A stretch of 64,000 nucleotides of DNA. Source: Flammula alnicola (Eukaryota > Basidiomycota > Agaricomycetes > Agaricales > Strophariaceae). The stretch lies in NCBI GenBank assembly GCA_015499995.1, contig JADNRV010000001.1, positions 496,001 to 560,000 of the forward strand. Direction: 5' to 3'. The stretch's first letter is position 1, and the number at the start of each line of letters is the position of its first letter. The notes below the pieces were generated by a model, which saw nothing but the letters and a program-made list of their open reading frames with translations, ran no database searches and had not been told where the DNA came from. The position numbers and the translations under genes are program-made. Of this stretch, positions 35,319 to 46,643 are shown piece after piece.

Positions 35319-37079
35319 ATGTCTACACTGCCTGCTTCATCCCACGCGGATGTCAATGGAGCCCGCCCGAGCTCTGCGCCAACAACAAAGTCCACTTCTT
35401 CACAAATGCGCTCGCAAACGAAAGGCCCTACTCCAGCTCCAATTCTTTCCAATTCTAAGAACCCAAAAGTTCAGCAAAAGAAGATTCCTCGACGATCGAG
35501 CAAGCCCATCATAAATTGGTTCCAGCGCAAATTGGCAGGGACGGGGAAGGGCAAGCGAACGGAAAACGTGCCGCTCAGGATTGCAGAAATCGGAATGGGT
35601 CGCAATAACTCGAATTCTGGCCGCCAAATGGGTCGCATATCCTCATCACCCCTCCCTGTTCAGACCCATTATTTGAAACAACAAGCCAGACCAGATGCAG
35701 CTTCCTTGGCGAGGCGCAAAACGAGGTCGATATCTCTCTACGGAGACGAAGAGTTGCGAGATGTAAATCAATCTTATGCGGAAGACGATGCCTCTTTGGA
35801 CCAGTCCTCTCTGAACCGAGATTCTATTTGGTCGCCTGCGAGTGCCCTAGAAGCCGACGACGACGCATCTCTTCGGCCTATCCCGCCCAGTGCTCCACCT
35901 TCACCCTCACCTTCTCGTTCCTCCTCCTCATATCTTTCCGACCCTCGTACATTCAGAAGTATGGCGGCAAGTACAAAGCCAACTACCCTCCTCAGCATAG
36001 ATCTGAATGGTAACGGGATGGCCCATATCGCCCAGGCGCCAACGCCAACGCCTGCACAGCTCAATCGTTTTGCACCTCATGTGAGACAGTCGTCGTCTTT
36101 GAGCAATGCAGGCCTGCTAAGCGGTGGAGGTTCTATCACTTTCTCTGCTCTTCCATCGGCCCAGCCATCTTCTCGGCCAACTTCTTTAAGAAACCCTGGT
36201 AGCTTGGGTTCAATTACTCTGAACACTCCGCAGCCCTCGATATATAATAACGGACAGATGCCTTCTGTACAGGCACCACTGCATACGAACCATCACCCCC
36301 GAAACAATCCTCGACCTTCTTCTCCCCCGTTGGACAATGCATCTGTCTTAACTTTGGCCTCTTCGGCATTTGGGATCGTTCCAAATCGTCTTGCGACGCC
36401 CAACTATCCTCCTTCTGCTATTGGGGATTCAGTCTCTCACTACGGAGGCAGTATAACATTCCCTGATGCAGAAAGTGTTAGCCACTACGTTCCTGGAGAT
36501 GACGACAGGCTGGAAGAACGCGATTTTGATGCGAGTGTACGAGCTTTAAGGCCGAGGAGTTCGAGGAGAGGAAGTTGGGAGAGTGAAGCAAGTAGATGGA
36601 GTGCGAGGGTGCATGGCAATGGAACACCGTCACTCGTCAGGGAGAGAAGTCTTTGGACCTCTAATAGCGTGCGGACTGGACCTTTCAGCACTGAAAATGG
36701 TGACGTCTACGAGACTGCAGACGATGAAACCCAAGATGATATGACAGGCGATGTCGACGAGTTCGGCAAGGACGAATCCCTCTTGGACGCTGGCTCTCCA
36801 TTGGAACCAGTCAGTATTACTGTCGAACATCCTAATTCGCCACTTGTCGTCAATGTCATTGATGATGACGCGAAGCCTATTGGTGCGCCGACAATGCCCT
36901 CGTCCGATGAAGAAAAAACTGGTAAGGAGGGTCAGCATATCATCCCTCGAGCGTCTACGGACACTATCGCACAACCAACTGTGGCAGTAAACGCACTCAT
37001 CTCTCAGCCGCAGGACGAACACAAGGTGAATGAAATTGACGTTACTTCCAAACAACTCGCCCCAGACCCAGTCACATAA
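35319..37079 (+). CDS. Conserved-looking disordered hypothetical protein with GGSITF repeats
   Basis: One open frame of 586 codons from ATG 35319 to TAA 37079 without introns. The N-terminus has a basic segment IPRRSSKPIINWFQRKLAGT that looks like the best-ordered part. The rest is Ser/Pro-rich: SIWSPASALEADDDASLRPI, SAPPSPSPSRSSSSYLSDP, LLSIDLNGNGMAHIAQAP, three related beta-like motifs (GGSITFSALP, LGSITLNTPQP, GGSITFPDAE) and a duplicated SVSHY flanking the last. An acidic C-terminal third follows (DETQDDMTGDVDEFGKDE). I recognise no catalytic domain, signal peptide or membrane segment. It lies downstream of leu1 in tandem. Its unbroken length strongly supports a real gene; the role is unknown. 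Confidence 0.75.
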   Translation: MSTLPASSHADVNGARPSSAPTTKSTSSQMRSQTKGPTPAPILSNSKNPKVQQKKIPRRSSKPIINWFQRKLAGTGKGKRTENVPLRIAEIGMGRNNSNSGRQMGRISSSPLPVQTHYLKQQARPDAASLARRKTRSISLYGDEELRDVNQSYAEDDASLDQSSLNRDSIWSPASALEADDDASLRPIPPSAPPSPSPSRSSSSYLSDPRTFRSMAASTKPTTLLSIDLNGNGMAHIAQAPTPTPAQLNRFAPHVRQSSSLSNAGLLSGGGSITFSALPSAQPSSRPTSLRNPGSLGSITLNTPQPSIYNNGQMPSVQAPLHTNHHPRNNPRPSSPPLDNASVLTLASSAFGIVPNRLATPNYPPSAIGDSVSHYGGSITFPDAESVSHYVPGDDDRLEERDFDASVRALRPRSSRRGSWESEASRWSARVHGNGTPSLVRERSLWTSNSVRTGPFSTENGDVYETADDETQDDMTGDVDEFGKDESLLDAGSPLEPVSITVEHPNSPLVVNVIDDDAKPIGAPTMPSSDEEKTGKEGQHIIPRASTDTIAQPTVAVNALISQPQDEHKVNEIDVTSKQLAPDPVT

Positions 37080-37939
37080 AGTTTATGATGTAACTTTCTT
37101 GCCCTATTCATTTCGGGTCATATTCATGCTCGATAAATTTCCCCTCCTTACAGTCGATCGCATTCGTTCTCTACCATTACCACTATTCATCCAAATTCCA
37201 GACCCAATTGTGCATGCGCTGTGTTCCTTTACTTCTTACTTCTTACGCATATCTAGTTATGTACATACTCTATTCACGACCGACATCATGTTATCTATTG
37301 CCTGTTACATTACTCGATTATAGGATTTTTGCCTTTGTTTACGAAGTTCAGGTTTTCGAAGCTTCACATGACTATTGATTTCGGCGGCAACGGTAAGGTT
37401 TTGTCCACTTACCTGTACCACCATCATGACGACTTTTGACAAGGCGGTCCGCTCGAGTATTAAGCTTCTTTGCACAGCAGAACTCCATGCCATCGGGCAA
37501 CTGCTCGAGTGCGTTAGAGTGCCAACTCGCCTGTAGATCTCCGAGCAAGCTTCAAGTCCAGCTTTCTTATCTTGCATTTCACACGGAGGAATGCCATTGT
37601 CAACAATTCACCAACTTCATAGATACCTCTCAGCATCACAAAGTCGAGTAGACGCATCAAAGAAGAAATCTCCGGTACGTTCGACCGTCAGAAGTCTTCT
37701 ACGAGCTTCGACACTGGCCGACTTGAAACCCTCTGATTCCGGGCCACTGGATTGAGATATTCTCAACCGTGACGTGGTCTTGTGAGCGCAGACAACCACA
37801 CGAACCTTCCTTCGCGCAGGATTTGCATATGCTCTCTGACTTCTTGGATTCGGCTGTGGAGCTTATAAAAGGTGTTTGGACATGGTTTGGTATCGAGACC
37901 TTGATCGCCACCTTGAAGCTATTTTGGAACGAGAACAAA
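37080..37939. other. Intergenic region upstream of GH125; possible antisense coding relic
   Basis: About 860 bases. The minus strand at 37305-37799 has frames with coding-like composition (SASVEARRRLLTVERTGDFF; ACSEIYRRVGTLTHSSSCP) but no clean start, splice pattern or family match, so I do not call a gene. Confidence 0.4.
37864..37871 (+). promoter_or_regulatory. TATA box of the GH125 gene
   Basis: TATAAAAG lies 76 bases before the chosen ATG at 37940, a usual distance for a fungal core promoter. Confidence 0.5.
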
Positions 37940-40440
37940 ATGCGCTTTGGCTTGAACGGTCTGAAGCTTGCGCTCGTTGCATCTTCGCTTGTCTCTAACT
38001 CTCAAGCACAATGTCCAGACTATACGACGTATGCACAGGTGGAGTCCATTGTGAATTCTTTATAGCAACACTTCTTACTTATTTTTTGAGCAGAGTCCTC
38101 ATGATCCTCTTTCAACTGGACCTTTAGCTTTGCCCTATATGCGACCAGCGCCAGCGTGCCGTACCTTCAATAGCACTGCTGTCGAAGTGGGCACTTCTCA
38201 AGCTCATAGTCTCCTCATTACTCATTTTGATATTTAGAAAGTCATCACGGACATGAAATCCTTGCTCAAGGATCCTGACATCGCAAGATTATTCGAAAAC
38301 ACGTTTCCAAATACTCTGGGTGAGATCCTTGCTTATTCTAATTAAAGTCATATTGAGAGTTCTGAACTGTATCATAGATACGACTGTAAAATACTTCAGC
38401 CAGGTCTTTCGCCTTGTTTCGTTTGAAAGAAGATCGTTTTTTGATCTGCATCATTAGACCGAGAACTTGGCTTTCATCATTACTGGGGTTCGTTCATGTT
38501 TTGATTAGTACGTCTCAACTGTGTCGTTGACCCATTTTAATCTAGGATATTACGTTCGTAATTTAGATGGCACGGAGAATGATTAGAATCTAACGCATGT
38601 CCGCAGTGCCCAATGGCTGCGCGACACTGCCAACCAGGTTCGCGTAATGCACAACGCTTCTTCTATTTTGATCTTGACCTTTGTTTTTCTAGTTCGCTCA
38701 TTATCATACCTTGCTCTCGGTTGATCGCGAGCTTGCTACTCTCGTAAAAGCTGTGATTAACAACGAGGCACGCTATGTTGCTGAATATCCTTATTGTAAG
38801 ACGTCATGTTTTTTCCTCTTCCCGTTTTACTAATGGTGCGGCTCTATGTATCAGGTGGTTCCTTCCAACCTCCGCCTGAGAGTGGCCTTGCGCCGTCCCA
38901 CAACGACTGGGCTGATGGAGTTACTGTTAACCCGTAAGCTTGCCAATGCAAAATCGCAACAGCGGCATCCAATTGACCATTTCTTTAGGCCTGTTAACAA
39001 CCAGACTGTCTTTGAATGCAAGGTAAAATAGGGATCGTCCTTCAATTGCATGTATCATTTATCGTTCTTGCTAGTATGAAATCGATTCATTATGCGGATT
39101 CTTGAAATTGTCGAGATCGTATTACCAAGCCACAAAGGATTCTTCTTTTATAAATGCCAACTGTACGTGATCTTCACTTTGAAGTGTCGAAGTGCTGCTC
39201 ATGTTTATGTTTAGGGCGTGATGCAGTCGACCAAATCTTCCGTGTCATCAATGAGCAGTCTCAAGGAACTTTCGATGAAAACTTTAACTTCATCTCCTAT
39301 TATAATTGGACTGGCGGAGGTGGTTCATTATCACCAATGGTCAATAACGGAGGTAATGGCGAACCCAAAGCTTATACGGGCCTTGTTGGAACGCATCATA
39401 GGCCGTCGGACGACCTCAGTGTCTTTGGTAAAGCAAAGCTTTTATTTAGATTTACTCTAACTGATTCAAAGTTTGCGTCAGCATTCCTTACGCCGGCCAA
39501 CGCAATGCTCAGTGTGGAATTGACCAACCTCGCAAATATGCTCGATAGCGTTGGCCAACTCCGAAACGTCAGTCAGCAAGCTAAGCAGTGGAGCTCTAGG
39601 ATTCATGACGCGATTTATAGCACAACGGTCAGTTTCAGCCAAGTCAAAATTGTATCTTCTAAACTCGGCCTCGTAGCTTGTGGATAACGTATTCGCGTAC
39701 GAAACAAATGGTAGGTTCCCCCCACGTTTGCGAGAAGGTTACTCGCTAAATATAATACATGTAGGCCTCGGAAGTCGCTATGTGATGGATGACGCGAACG
39801 TTCCTGTAAGTCGTTGAAAATATTTGATAGAACTGTGATTGACTTCTGTAGTCCCTGCTGTCACTTCCATATCTGGGCTTCTTGGACAAAAACAACACGG
39901 CTTATGTGGCAACCCGTAAAATGTTGCTTTCTCGTAATAATCCTTACTATTCGGCGGGAAAAACTTTCAATGGCATTGGGTACGAGGCGTGCTATATATT
40001 TTCCAAATTTCGTGACCTCATATACTCTTTCCTTCTCTAGAGGACCACATGTCGACCCATGGAACCCATGGTGCACCTTCTTTTCAATTGGCAATCTTCT
40101 CTTGTTGATAATGTATCTCCGTAGGCCCATGTCCCACATCTCGGCCATCTTTGGCACAGACGACGACCAGGAAATATTGCAACATTTGTCCATAATCGCC
40201 AACGTATGCCTTTACCTTGAACTTCTTTCCAGTTTGTCCTGAACTTATTAACTTTATTCTCAGAACACGAACGGACTTGGTCTCATTCACGAGTCCCAGT
40301 CAATCTACGACCCTACATCATACACACGCAGCTGGTTTGCTTGGGCCAATAGTTACTTTGCCGAAATGATTCTGGATCTAGCCAACCGAAAACCGGGCCT
40401 CATCTTGAAGCAAAACAAGAGCTACGTACCTGGCCAATGA
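37940..40440 (+). CDS. Glycoside hydrolase family 125 (exo-alpha-1,6-mannosidase; Mug157-like)
   Basis: GH125 (PF06824) enzymes remove alpha-1,6-linked mannose; fungal members are known as Mug157. ATG 37940 gives a signal peptide MRFGLNGLKLALVASSLVSN before SQAQCPDY. Exons then give YMRPAPACRTFNSTAVE, KSLLKDPDIARLFENTFPNT, NLAFIITGDITAQWLRDTAN (conserved GDI.A.WLRD), ELATLVKAVINNEARYVAEY, HNDWADGVTVNPPVNNQTVF, ECKYEIDSLCGFLKLS, TGLVGTHHRPSDDLSVF, AFLTPANAMLSVELTNL, GGPHVDPWNPWPMSHISAIF and GLGLIHESQSIYDP, ending LILKQNKSYVPGQ. About ten or more introns are needed. DI of GDI comes from an 8-nt exon at 38546-38553. The leader implies ER or secretion; yeast-type Mug157 proteins are usually Golgi membrane proteins. 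Confidence 0.92.
38546..38553 (+). other. 8-nt microexon of GH125
   Basis: GATATTAC, preceded by TCTAG and followed by GTTCGT. With it the frame reads TGDITAQWLRD, matching GH125 conservation; without it Asp and Ile of GDI are lost. Both flanking introns start GTTCGT. Confidence 0.75.
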
Positions 40441-40797
40441 ATTTGATGGGCAACGGTCTAGTCGATTAAACTTTGTATACCGAGCGCTCTTTCGTAATTC
40501 GTAATTTTTTCTGGGATTTTCTCTGTTCGGTCTTAGATTGCCATGATCCTGAATCCCGCAGGCGTTGTAACCCCGAACGCGTTGCGGACGCGACTTCGAC
40601 GCGCAGTTCGAGCGATCAATGAAACAAGAACAAATAGAGGAATTACCAGATCTGTGACTGTCAGTGCCAGAACAAGTAGTACCTATTTAAGTCATTCAAC
40701 TGAAACGCATCCAACCACCCCAACACACCCTTTATGCCAGTCGTTCATAACGTTTTTTAAGAAGGGTGTCAGTTCTTCCAGTGATCTCTAGAATTCA

Positions 40798-43130
40798 ATG
40801 TCTGCAACGCCCCGCGAAATCGGCACCTTGATCGTCGTTGTCCTGAGGGCTGTGAGTTAATGCTACACGCGTCATCGTCCAGCGCTCATCTGACTTCCGT
40901 AGAACCATCTACCCAATAAACGACATATCGGAAAGCAAGACCCGTATTGTTTAGTTACCGTCAATGGGGAGAAGAGGAGAACCAAGGCAATCAAGCGTGG
41001 CGGACAACATCCAGAGTGGGATGAAGAAATCCGATTTACACTCTTCGAGGACGTCGAGGACGTATTAGCTCGAACTGCCCATGGACACGGCACGCCACCT
41101 CCCCCTCCTCCAAAGGATGATAAAAAAATCAAGAGAATCAAAGGTGGCAAGACCATGAAGGTGGCATGCTACGCCGACGATCCACGTGAACCTGACTTAA
41201 TTGGAGACGTTGAAGTCGACCTCACAGAAGTGCTGACAAAAGGAGAAACCGATGGTGAGGTTGAAACCATAATTTACCTGAAATTTTTTTTGTTGAAGCG
41301 CTCGCAGAATGGTTCACATTGACCAACAAAGATAAATTCGCTGGAAAGGTGTATCTAGAGTTAACATTTTGGTCAAATGTTTGTCATGGTTCTTCCCTAC
41401 GAGTGCTTGTCGTCTAACTATTTACCACATGTAGGAACCTGCTCCCGAAAGGAAGGTGACTCCAAAGCCACCCAAGAACAACAAGCAGTATGGTGGCCCA
41501 GGTTCATTTGTCCCATCAGGCGAACTCCCCCCTGGCTCGAGGATCGCTTCTGCAAGTGCCGCTTACGATAACCATTCCCGCCAAAGCTCGGACGTTATAC
41601 CGTCGGTATTAAGAGCGTCAAGTTCTGCGGCCAATTTGAATCTTTATGTTGCACCTTACGAGAGGAATCACAACCCACCAATGGATAGTCTAGCCCGGGA
41701 TTTCAGTGAATTCGGAGTTTCTGCACCGAGACGAAGAGAAAGCTTTCCTGTTAGTAAATTTCATCGTATTATAATATCTTGGCTTGACAATTTTTGAATA
41801 GCCTGTACCCGGTCAGTATTCACAGCAGCCTCAGCATCTTGGAGGTGGCCATTCCACTTTCACAACTTATCCCGCCAGTGCCTATGGCTATGACCAAAGT
41901 ATACCAGAGAGCACGTCTATATACCCTTATGATCGTCCCTTGACCCCAAATGGTCAAACACCAGCTCATTATCATCAGCCATCGACAGGCACTCTGCATG
42001 GATACCCTTCGCAAACCTATCAACATCCTGCATACGAAGTGGCTTCTCCAACATCATATCAATCGACCACGCGTGGTCCGAGGCATAGTGTTCCTACTGC
42101 CTCGTCTGGCTTTGTGCCTTTACCGCAGGCATCGGGATTTGTACCTTTTCCTTCTCATGTTTCGGAGCCCTCTGGATTTGCTCCGCCTCTTTCTCACACT
42201 CCTGTCCCTACGAGTTACATTTCCCAGTTTCATCCCCATTCTCAGCCTGTGTATCCTCCGCCTGTATCCCACACACCAGCCCCACCAAATAACGATTCAT
42301 ATCTCCAGCATTCAACTTCACTGTCTTTCCCTCCTCAGCAATCATTTTCGGCATCGCAATCATATAATTACGGTATACCTCCGTCAGCTTCAGTTCCTCC
42401 GCAACAATTTATTTCTTCTCCGCAATCGAACATTCCGCCTCCCGCTGCTTCGGCTCCTCCGCAGCTGTATACGGCCATGTCTTCATCTCATGAAATGTCA
42501 CCAGCACAAGCCCCTCCGCCAGTTCAGCCTCCTCACAATGGGCAATCTTCTCGGCCTCTTCCGCAACAACCTCAAGTTGTCTATACTCAACAGCCGATCC
42601 AGTCACAACCTATCGCGACTTCCCACTCTTTGCCTCCGCCGAATAATATATCCCAGACTGTAAATTCTTACAGTCCAACCCAGCCAGGAGATATTTATCC
42701 CTCTAACAATGGATATTCGTCGATTCCTCCCCCGCCTCCTCCCCCACCGCTCCAATATAACAGCACTGCGTCTGTTATTACGAAGGCCTCTAACCTTCCT
42801 GTCCCGCCGCCGCCTCCGCCTCCTCCATCTAGCCTCAACGTTCAACCCCGTCGACATGCCAGCTTACCCCAACCTCCTGTCGCCTACCAACAACAGCAAC
42901 AGCAGCCCATGTACCAACAACAGCCTCAACCGCCACCGCCACCACCACCACCGATGGAATATTACGGTCACAGTCCATTGCCCCCTCCTCCGCCACCTCT
43001 CGGTCAAGGGGTTGGGATACAAAATACAACTTACCCACAAAGCCTTCCGCCGAAACCCCCTGCACAAGTGGACGAATATGGTCAATGGACGCACCCCGCC
43101 GACGCGCAGCAAACATCCCAGCCCTATTAA
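40798..43130 (+). CDS. C2-domain, proline-rich protein (Fic1/Inn1-like cytokinesis factor)
   Basis: The N-terminal C2 domain reads MSATPREIGTLIVVVLRA, KNHLPNKRHIGKQDPYCLVT, GGQHPEWDEEIRFTLFED, MKVACYADDPREPDLIGDVE and KFAGKVYLELTFW (residues about 1-150). In yeasts Inn1/Fic1 have a C2 domain plus a proline-rich tail that joins the contractile ring and drives membrane ingression and septum formation. Here the tail of about 500 residues contains repeated SGFVPLPQASGFVPFPSH, many Pro-Gln segments and runs of seven or more Pro (SSIPPPPPPPPLQYN; NLPVPPPPPPPPSSLN), likely ligands for SH3 domains and profilin. The last exon (about 41810-43130) is intact. Assignment to Fic1 rests on domain order and C2 similarity. 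Confidence 0.82.
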
Positions 43131-43373
43131 TCAGAAAATTGGAGCAGGTCGCTCACTTTACTAAGTTATCCAACGTTCTTCATGAAATATCGAAATGCTT
43201 TGAATATCATCATCATCATGGACTTCAATCAAGTAGCTGGTAGCTATAACTCCGTAGAGACATGTCAGCCAAGTATGTATATAACATTCTAATACCCATC
43301 ATAGACGTTGCCCATTGGAGGGTATCCAGAGTGACCTTTGTAAGGTCGGCAGACTGACTAAGTCGTGGTTGCG

Positions 43374-43925
43374 CTATGTCGACTTGTTCCGCGCTAGCTC
43401 TTTCTCAGCTTTCCAGTTCGCTATTTCCGTTTCGGTCCCTATGAGTCCTCTCCGGGCCAAGTCGAGGCGAGCTTCTCGTCGAAGAATGTTTTCTTCTCGC
43501 CTTTTTCTATTCTCATGCTCAACAAGCGCCCTTTCTGCTCCGAAGACGAGGCCAGCTATTGTAACTGAATATGCGCAGTTTTTGTGAGTATGCAAATTGA
43601 TTGTAAAAGCTGACGAAAATTGGCGCACATCCAGATACAAGGAACCCTTTGAAAGCAAGAGTTTGTCGCCTGAGCAAATAGTGGGTGAGCCAGTCTAGTG
43701 TGTCATAATGTCCCGAAAGAAAGGCACCTAAAGGCTGGCCAGAGATGGTGCCCGATAACAGCCAAACCTACGCCCACGGCTGTGGATCTTGCAGCTCCCT
43801 ATGATAACATGCGGTGGGTAATTAAATACCTGAAGGGGTGACAGAGAGCTACAGACTGCTACGCCGGCTTTTGATTGTAGTTCATAGGCTTCATCAACAT
43901 CCTGCCGTTGCCGAGAGCGAGACAT
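43374..43925 (-). CDS. Small two-helix membrane protein, HIG1-domain-like
   Basis: ATG 43923-43925 starts MSRSRQRQDVDEAYELQSKA. With introns at about 43810-43861, 43686-43737 and 43571-43634 removed it continues GGAARSTAVGVGLAVIGHHL, WPAFRRQTLAFKGFLVSGF, TIAGLVFGAERALVEHENRK and a charged helix REENILRREARLDLARRGLI, ending ELARNKST. Two hydrophobic segments joined by a short basic loop (WPAFRRQTLAFK) resemble the HIG1 module of respiratory supercomplex factors (Rcf family), where the loop faces the mitochondrial matrix. About 115 residues. The HIG1 call is by pattern only. Its 3' end faces the C2 gene, about 240 bases apart. Confidence 0.6.
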
Positions 43926-46643
43926 CGTAGGGAAACAGAAGTCCGTATCTGTCCCGAAGTCAATATTGGCAATATTCACGCCTAGTGTGTGTGAGGATCC
44001 AAGTCGGTAGGTGTCGATGGATGTTTAGTATCAGCTTTTGGTAAATAAAAAAATAGATTATGTAAGTCAGGTAAGCTCATTCAAGTTCAGACGTCGGACG
44101 CACCATATACTAGGTTCAAGTTGGGCAGACAAAAACTCTGAAGCTCACAACTTGCTTCTATTTTTCAGCCGCTGTGCGATTCGCCGTACATTTTCACAGT
44201 CGCCTCGAGTTATATGTCCAACTGGAAGTGACCCGGAAGTACTAGCAGGAAAAAAAACATCGAACGAGCTATTGCTTTGCAAGTACTAAAACTCAGTACT
44301 CATGCCTGACCTGATTTTCTGGGAGGCTCTATCTAGTCCTGACGGTATTGGAACTCATTTCTGTCAAATATATAGTTGGCCGTACTGTCTTTCCTTCGGC
44401 TCTTCTCAAGTCGTTTCTCGCTCGCATTCCAGATCTCCAGAAGTTACCGCCTGGTCTCCTTCAACTTCAACTTCCTCAGACTTTTTTTCTTCTGGTCATG
44501 TACTTTCATATGCATAAGTGCTTCCGCATGGGAAATGATTCTTGGAAAAATAATACTTCCTCCTCGCCATCTCTGACTACGGAATCGGCACAATCACGAT
44601 TCTGGGCGTCTCGGAAACGTGTGGGTCGAGGGAATTTTTCATTTTCCTTCGTCATCTGTCTCACAAATGACCACAAGCGCGAGCTTGGTTTATTTCTCCT
44701 GGACATACTATTGTTGAAAGTTGCTTTTTCTGCAGACCTGTCAGCCTCTTTGGAATTTTCTCTTTCACATGTGGCTCCCACCACGTTTTGTAATATTCTC
44801 CATCATGCTATGTCTCTTTCTGCAAGTCCCCTGCCGAGCGTAAAGAAACTTCCCGAGAACCTGATTCTCTCGCCCGACATCTTGAACAAGTGATCATCGA
44901 CTCAACAAAATCTGAAGAGCCTGACGCGGGGCGCGGGACGCGATGAACCTACTGGATAACTTACCGAGACCTGTCCAAAGATCTTCATCTGGATTCTGTA
45001 ATAGATTCCGCCGAGTCTGAAAGAAGCGTATCTCTTTTGCCCAGGGCATTAGAGCCACCATTACACATGACCTTATCTCAATCTGGGGGCATCCGCGACG
45101 ACTCGGAAATCAGGGTTTACCTCACGGAAACCTGTGAGTTGCCTCAAGTTGGATCGCATGTGAATAAGGGTTCTTTCTAATCCTTACCAATCTTCGAGCC
45201 TGGGCTCCCGCTCTGACTCAGAACCTTCCGGCTACCGCAGCTTCTCTCCCCACCCATGCTCGTCCCCCTGACGTGTAGAACTACAGGCCAGGTATTCATG
45301 CTGTCACAGTACCTAAAGCTGCTCATATTAGAGCCGAAATAGAGCAAGAAGATTTTGTTGCCTAAAGGCCGTCGGTTGTCCATCATGACCGTGTCGGTGA
45401 GAGCATCTACTTCCTTGATTTGTTTCGACGGTTGGTTCAAAAAACTACAGTAATCATCAAGAAATGTCCGGAAGGATTCAACTGCGATAATTGGCCATAT
45501 CAATGGCACAGGATTTCGGGGTATCCCATGCCGAACAATTCAGGTTGTTGCCATGTTCTCGATGTTGTGATGATAGGAGATATATATAGCTGTTAAAGGC
45601 TATGGTGATGGTCCCAACCACGTATCGTTAGCTCGCAGCAGCGAGGCACGGATTCACCATTGACCATGTGAATCCTATCACTCACAAATGCTCAGGGTCG
45701 TTCGTGTACGCTCACGGAAGTGAACGACAATCCGCACGAGAAACATATGGGCCTGAACTGAACGACCAGCATGCCGTTAGCCTTCCTGCAAGATGAGCTA
45801 TAGAGAATGCTATCCACCTCTTTACCGGCGGCTACGATAGGAACATCAGATACTGGTCTGTATATACAACCCCAGATCTCACAACAAGCGCATAAAGATT
45901 GATAATTCTGGCGACGATACCCGAAGCTCTCTTGCCTTTCGAGACCGGGCTCCGTTCGTCGGAATTTCGAAGAAATTCTTACCGTGACCTAGGACACCTG
46001 TCAGCCAGACTGACAACCAGTCGAGCAACGCAATCCATCACATTCACATTTTTAATAAACCGCTCGTAGCGTGCTAAGCTTTCCATGGTCATTACTACTG
46101 ATCTTCTCATTTACGTCTAACACCCCAAACCAGGTGGTCAGTCTGGCTCCCAGATCCTGATATTTAATGATAGGAAAAAACGTGGCTTTGATAGGACGTC
46201 TGACTGCTCATGTGGTTCCGGTTTGGACGTTCAACGTTCAACATTCAGGCTCCACTAGATGGTATCGAAGAGATAGCGATTCAGGTTTTTAACAAAAGAA
46301 TACACAAGGCAATCCCAAAAATATCAATCATGGACTCAAATCAAGTCTTTTCGGAGCCCGTACTACTACTTACGAAGACTTGCGCAAAGGTTTCAAAGCA
46401 AGGGTGCGTTTAGGTTTTGCGGCTTCTAGCAATATCATAGGCGAACAAAACTTGATATTCATAGATCTCGACATCTCGGAAACGTGATCAGATTGACGCG
46501 GACTCACATGTACATATTTCAGTAATCACCAATACATGAATCCGTAAATTAATCATGAAAAACGCGTGGCAGACCTGCCGTGGGGTATCCGAAACTTCCT
46601 TGACCCCTCCTGAACCGAGATGCGATAGAGCCGCGTGGTCGGG
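43926..46643. other. 2.7-kb stretch with no supported gene
   Basis: Plus-strand frames at 44348-44893 and about 44990-45180 (for example VIDSAESERSVSLLPRALEP) have coding-like composition but cannot be joined into a recognisable family; they may be a decayed gene. A 12-nt perfect inverted repeat (AGCCAGACTGAC) sits at 46003-46014 and 46137-46148 with 122 bases between. No TE protein motif seen. Confidence 0.45.
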
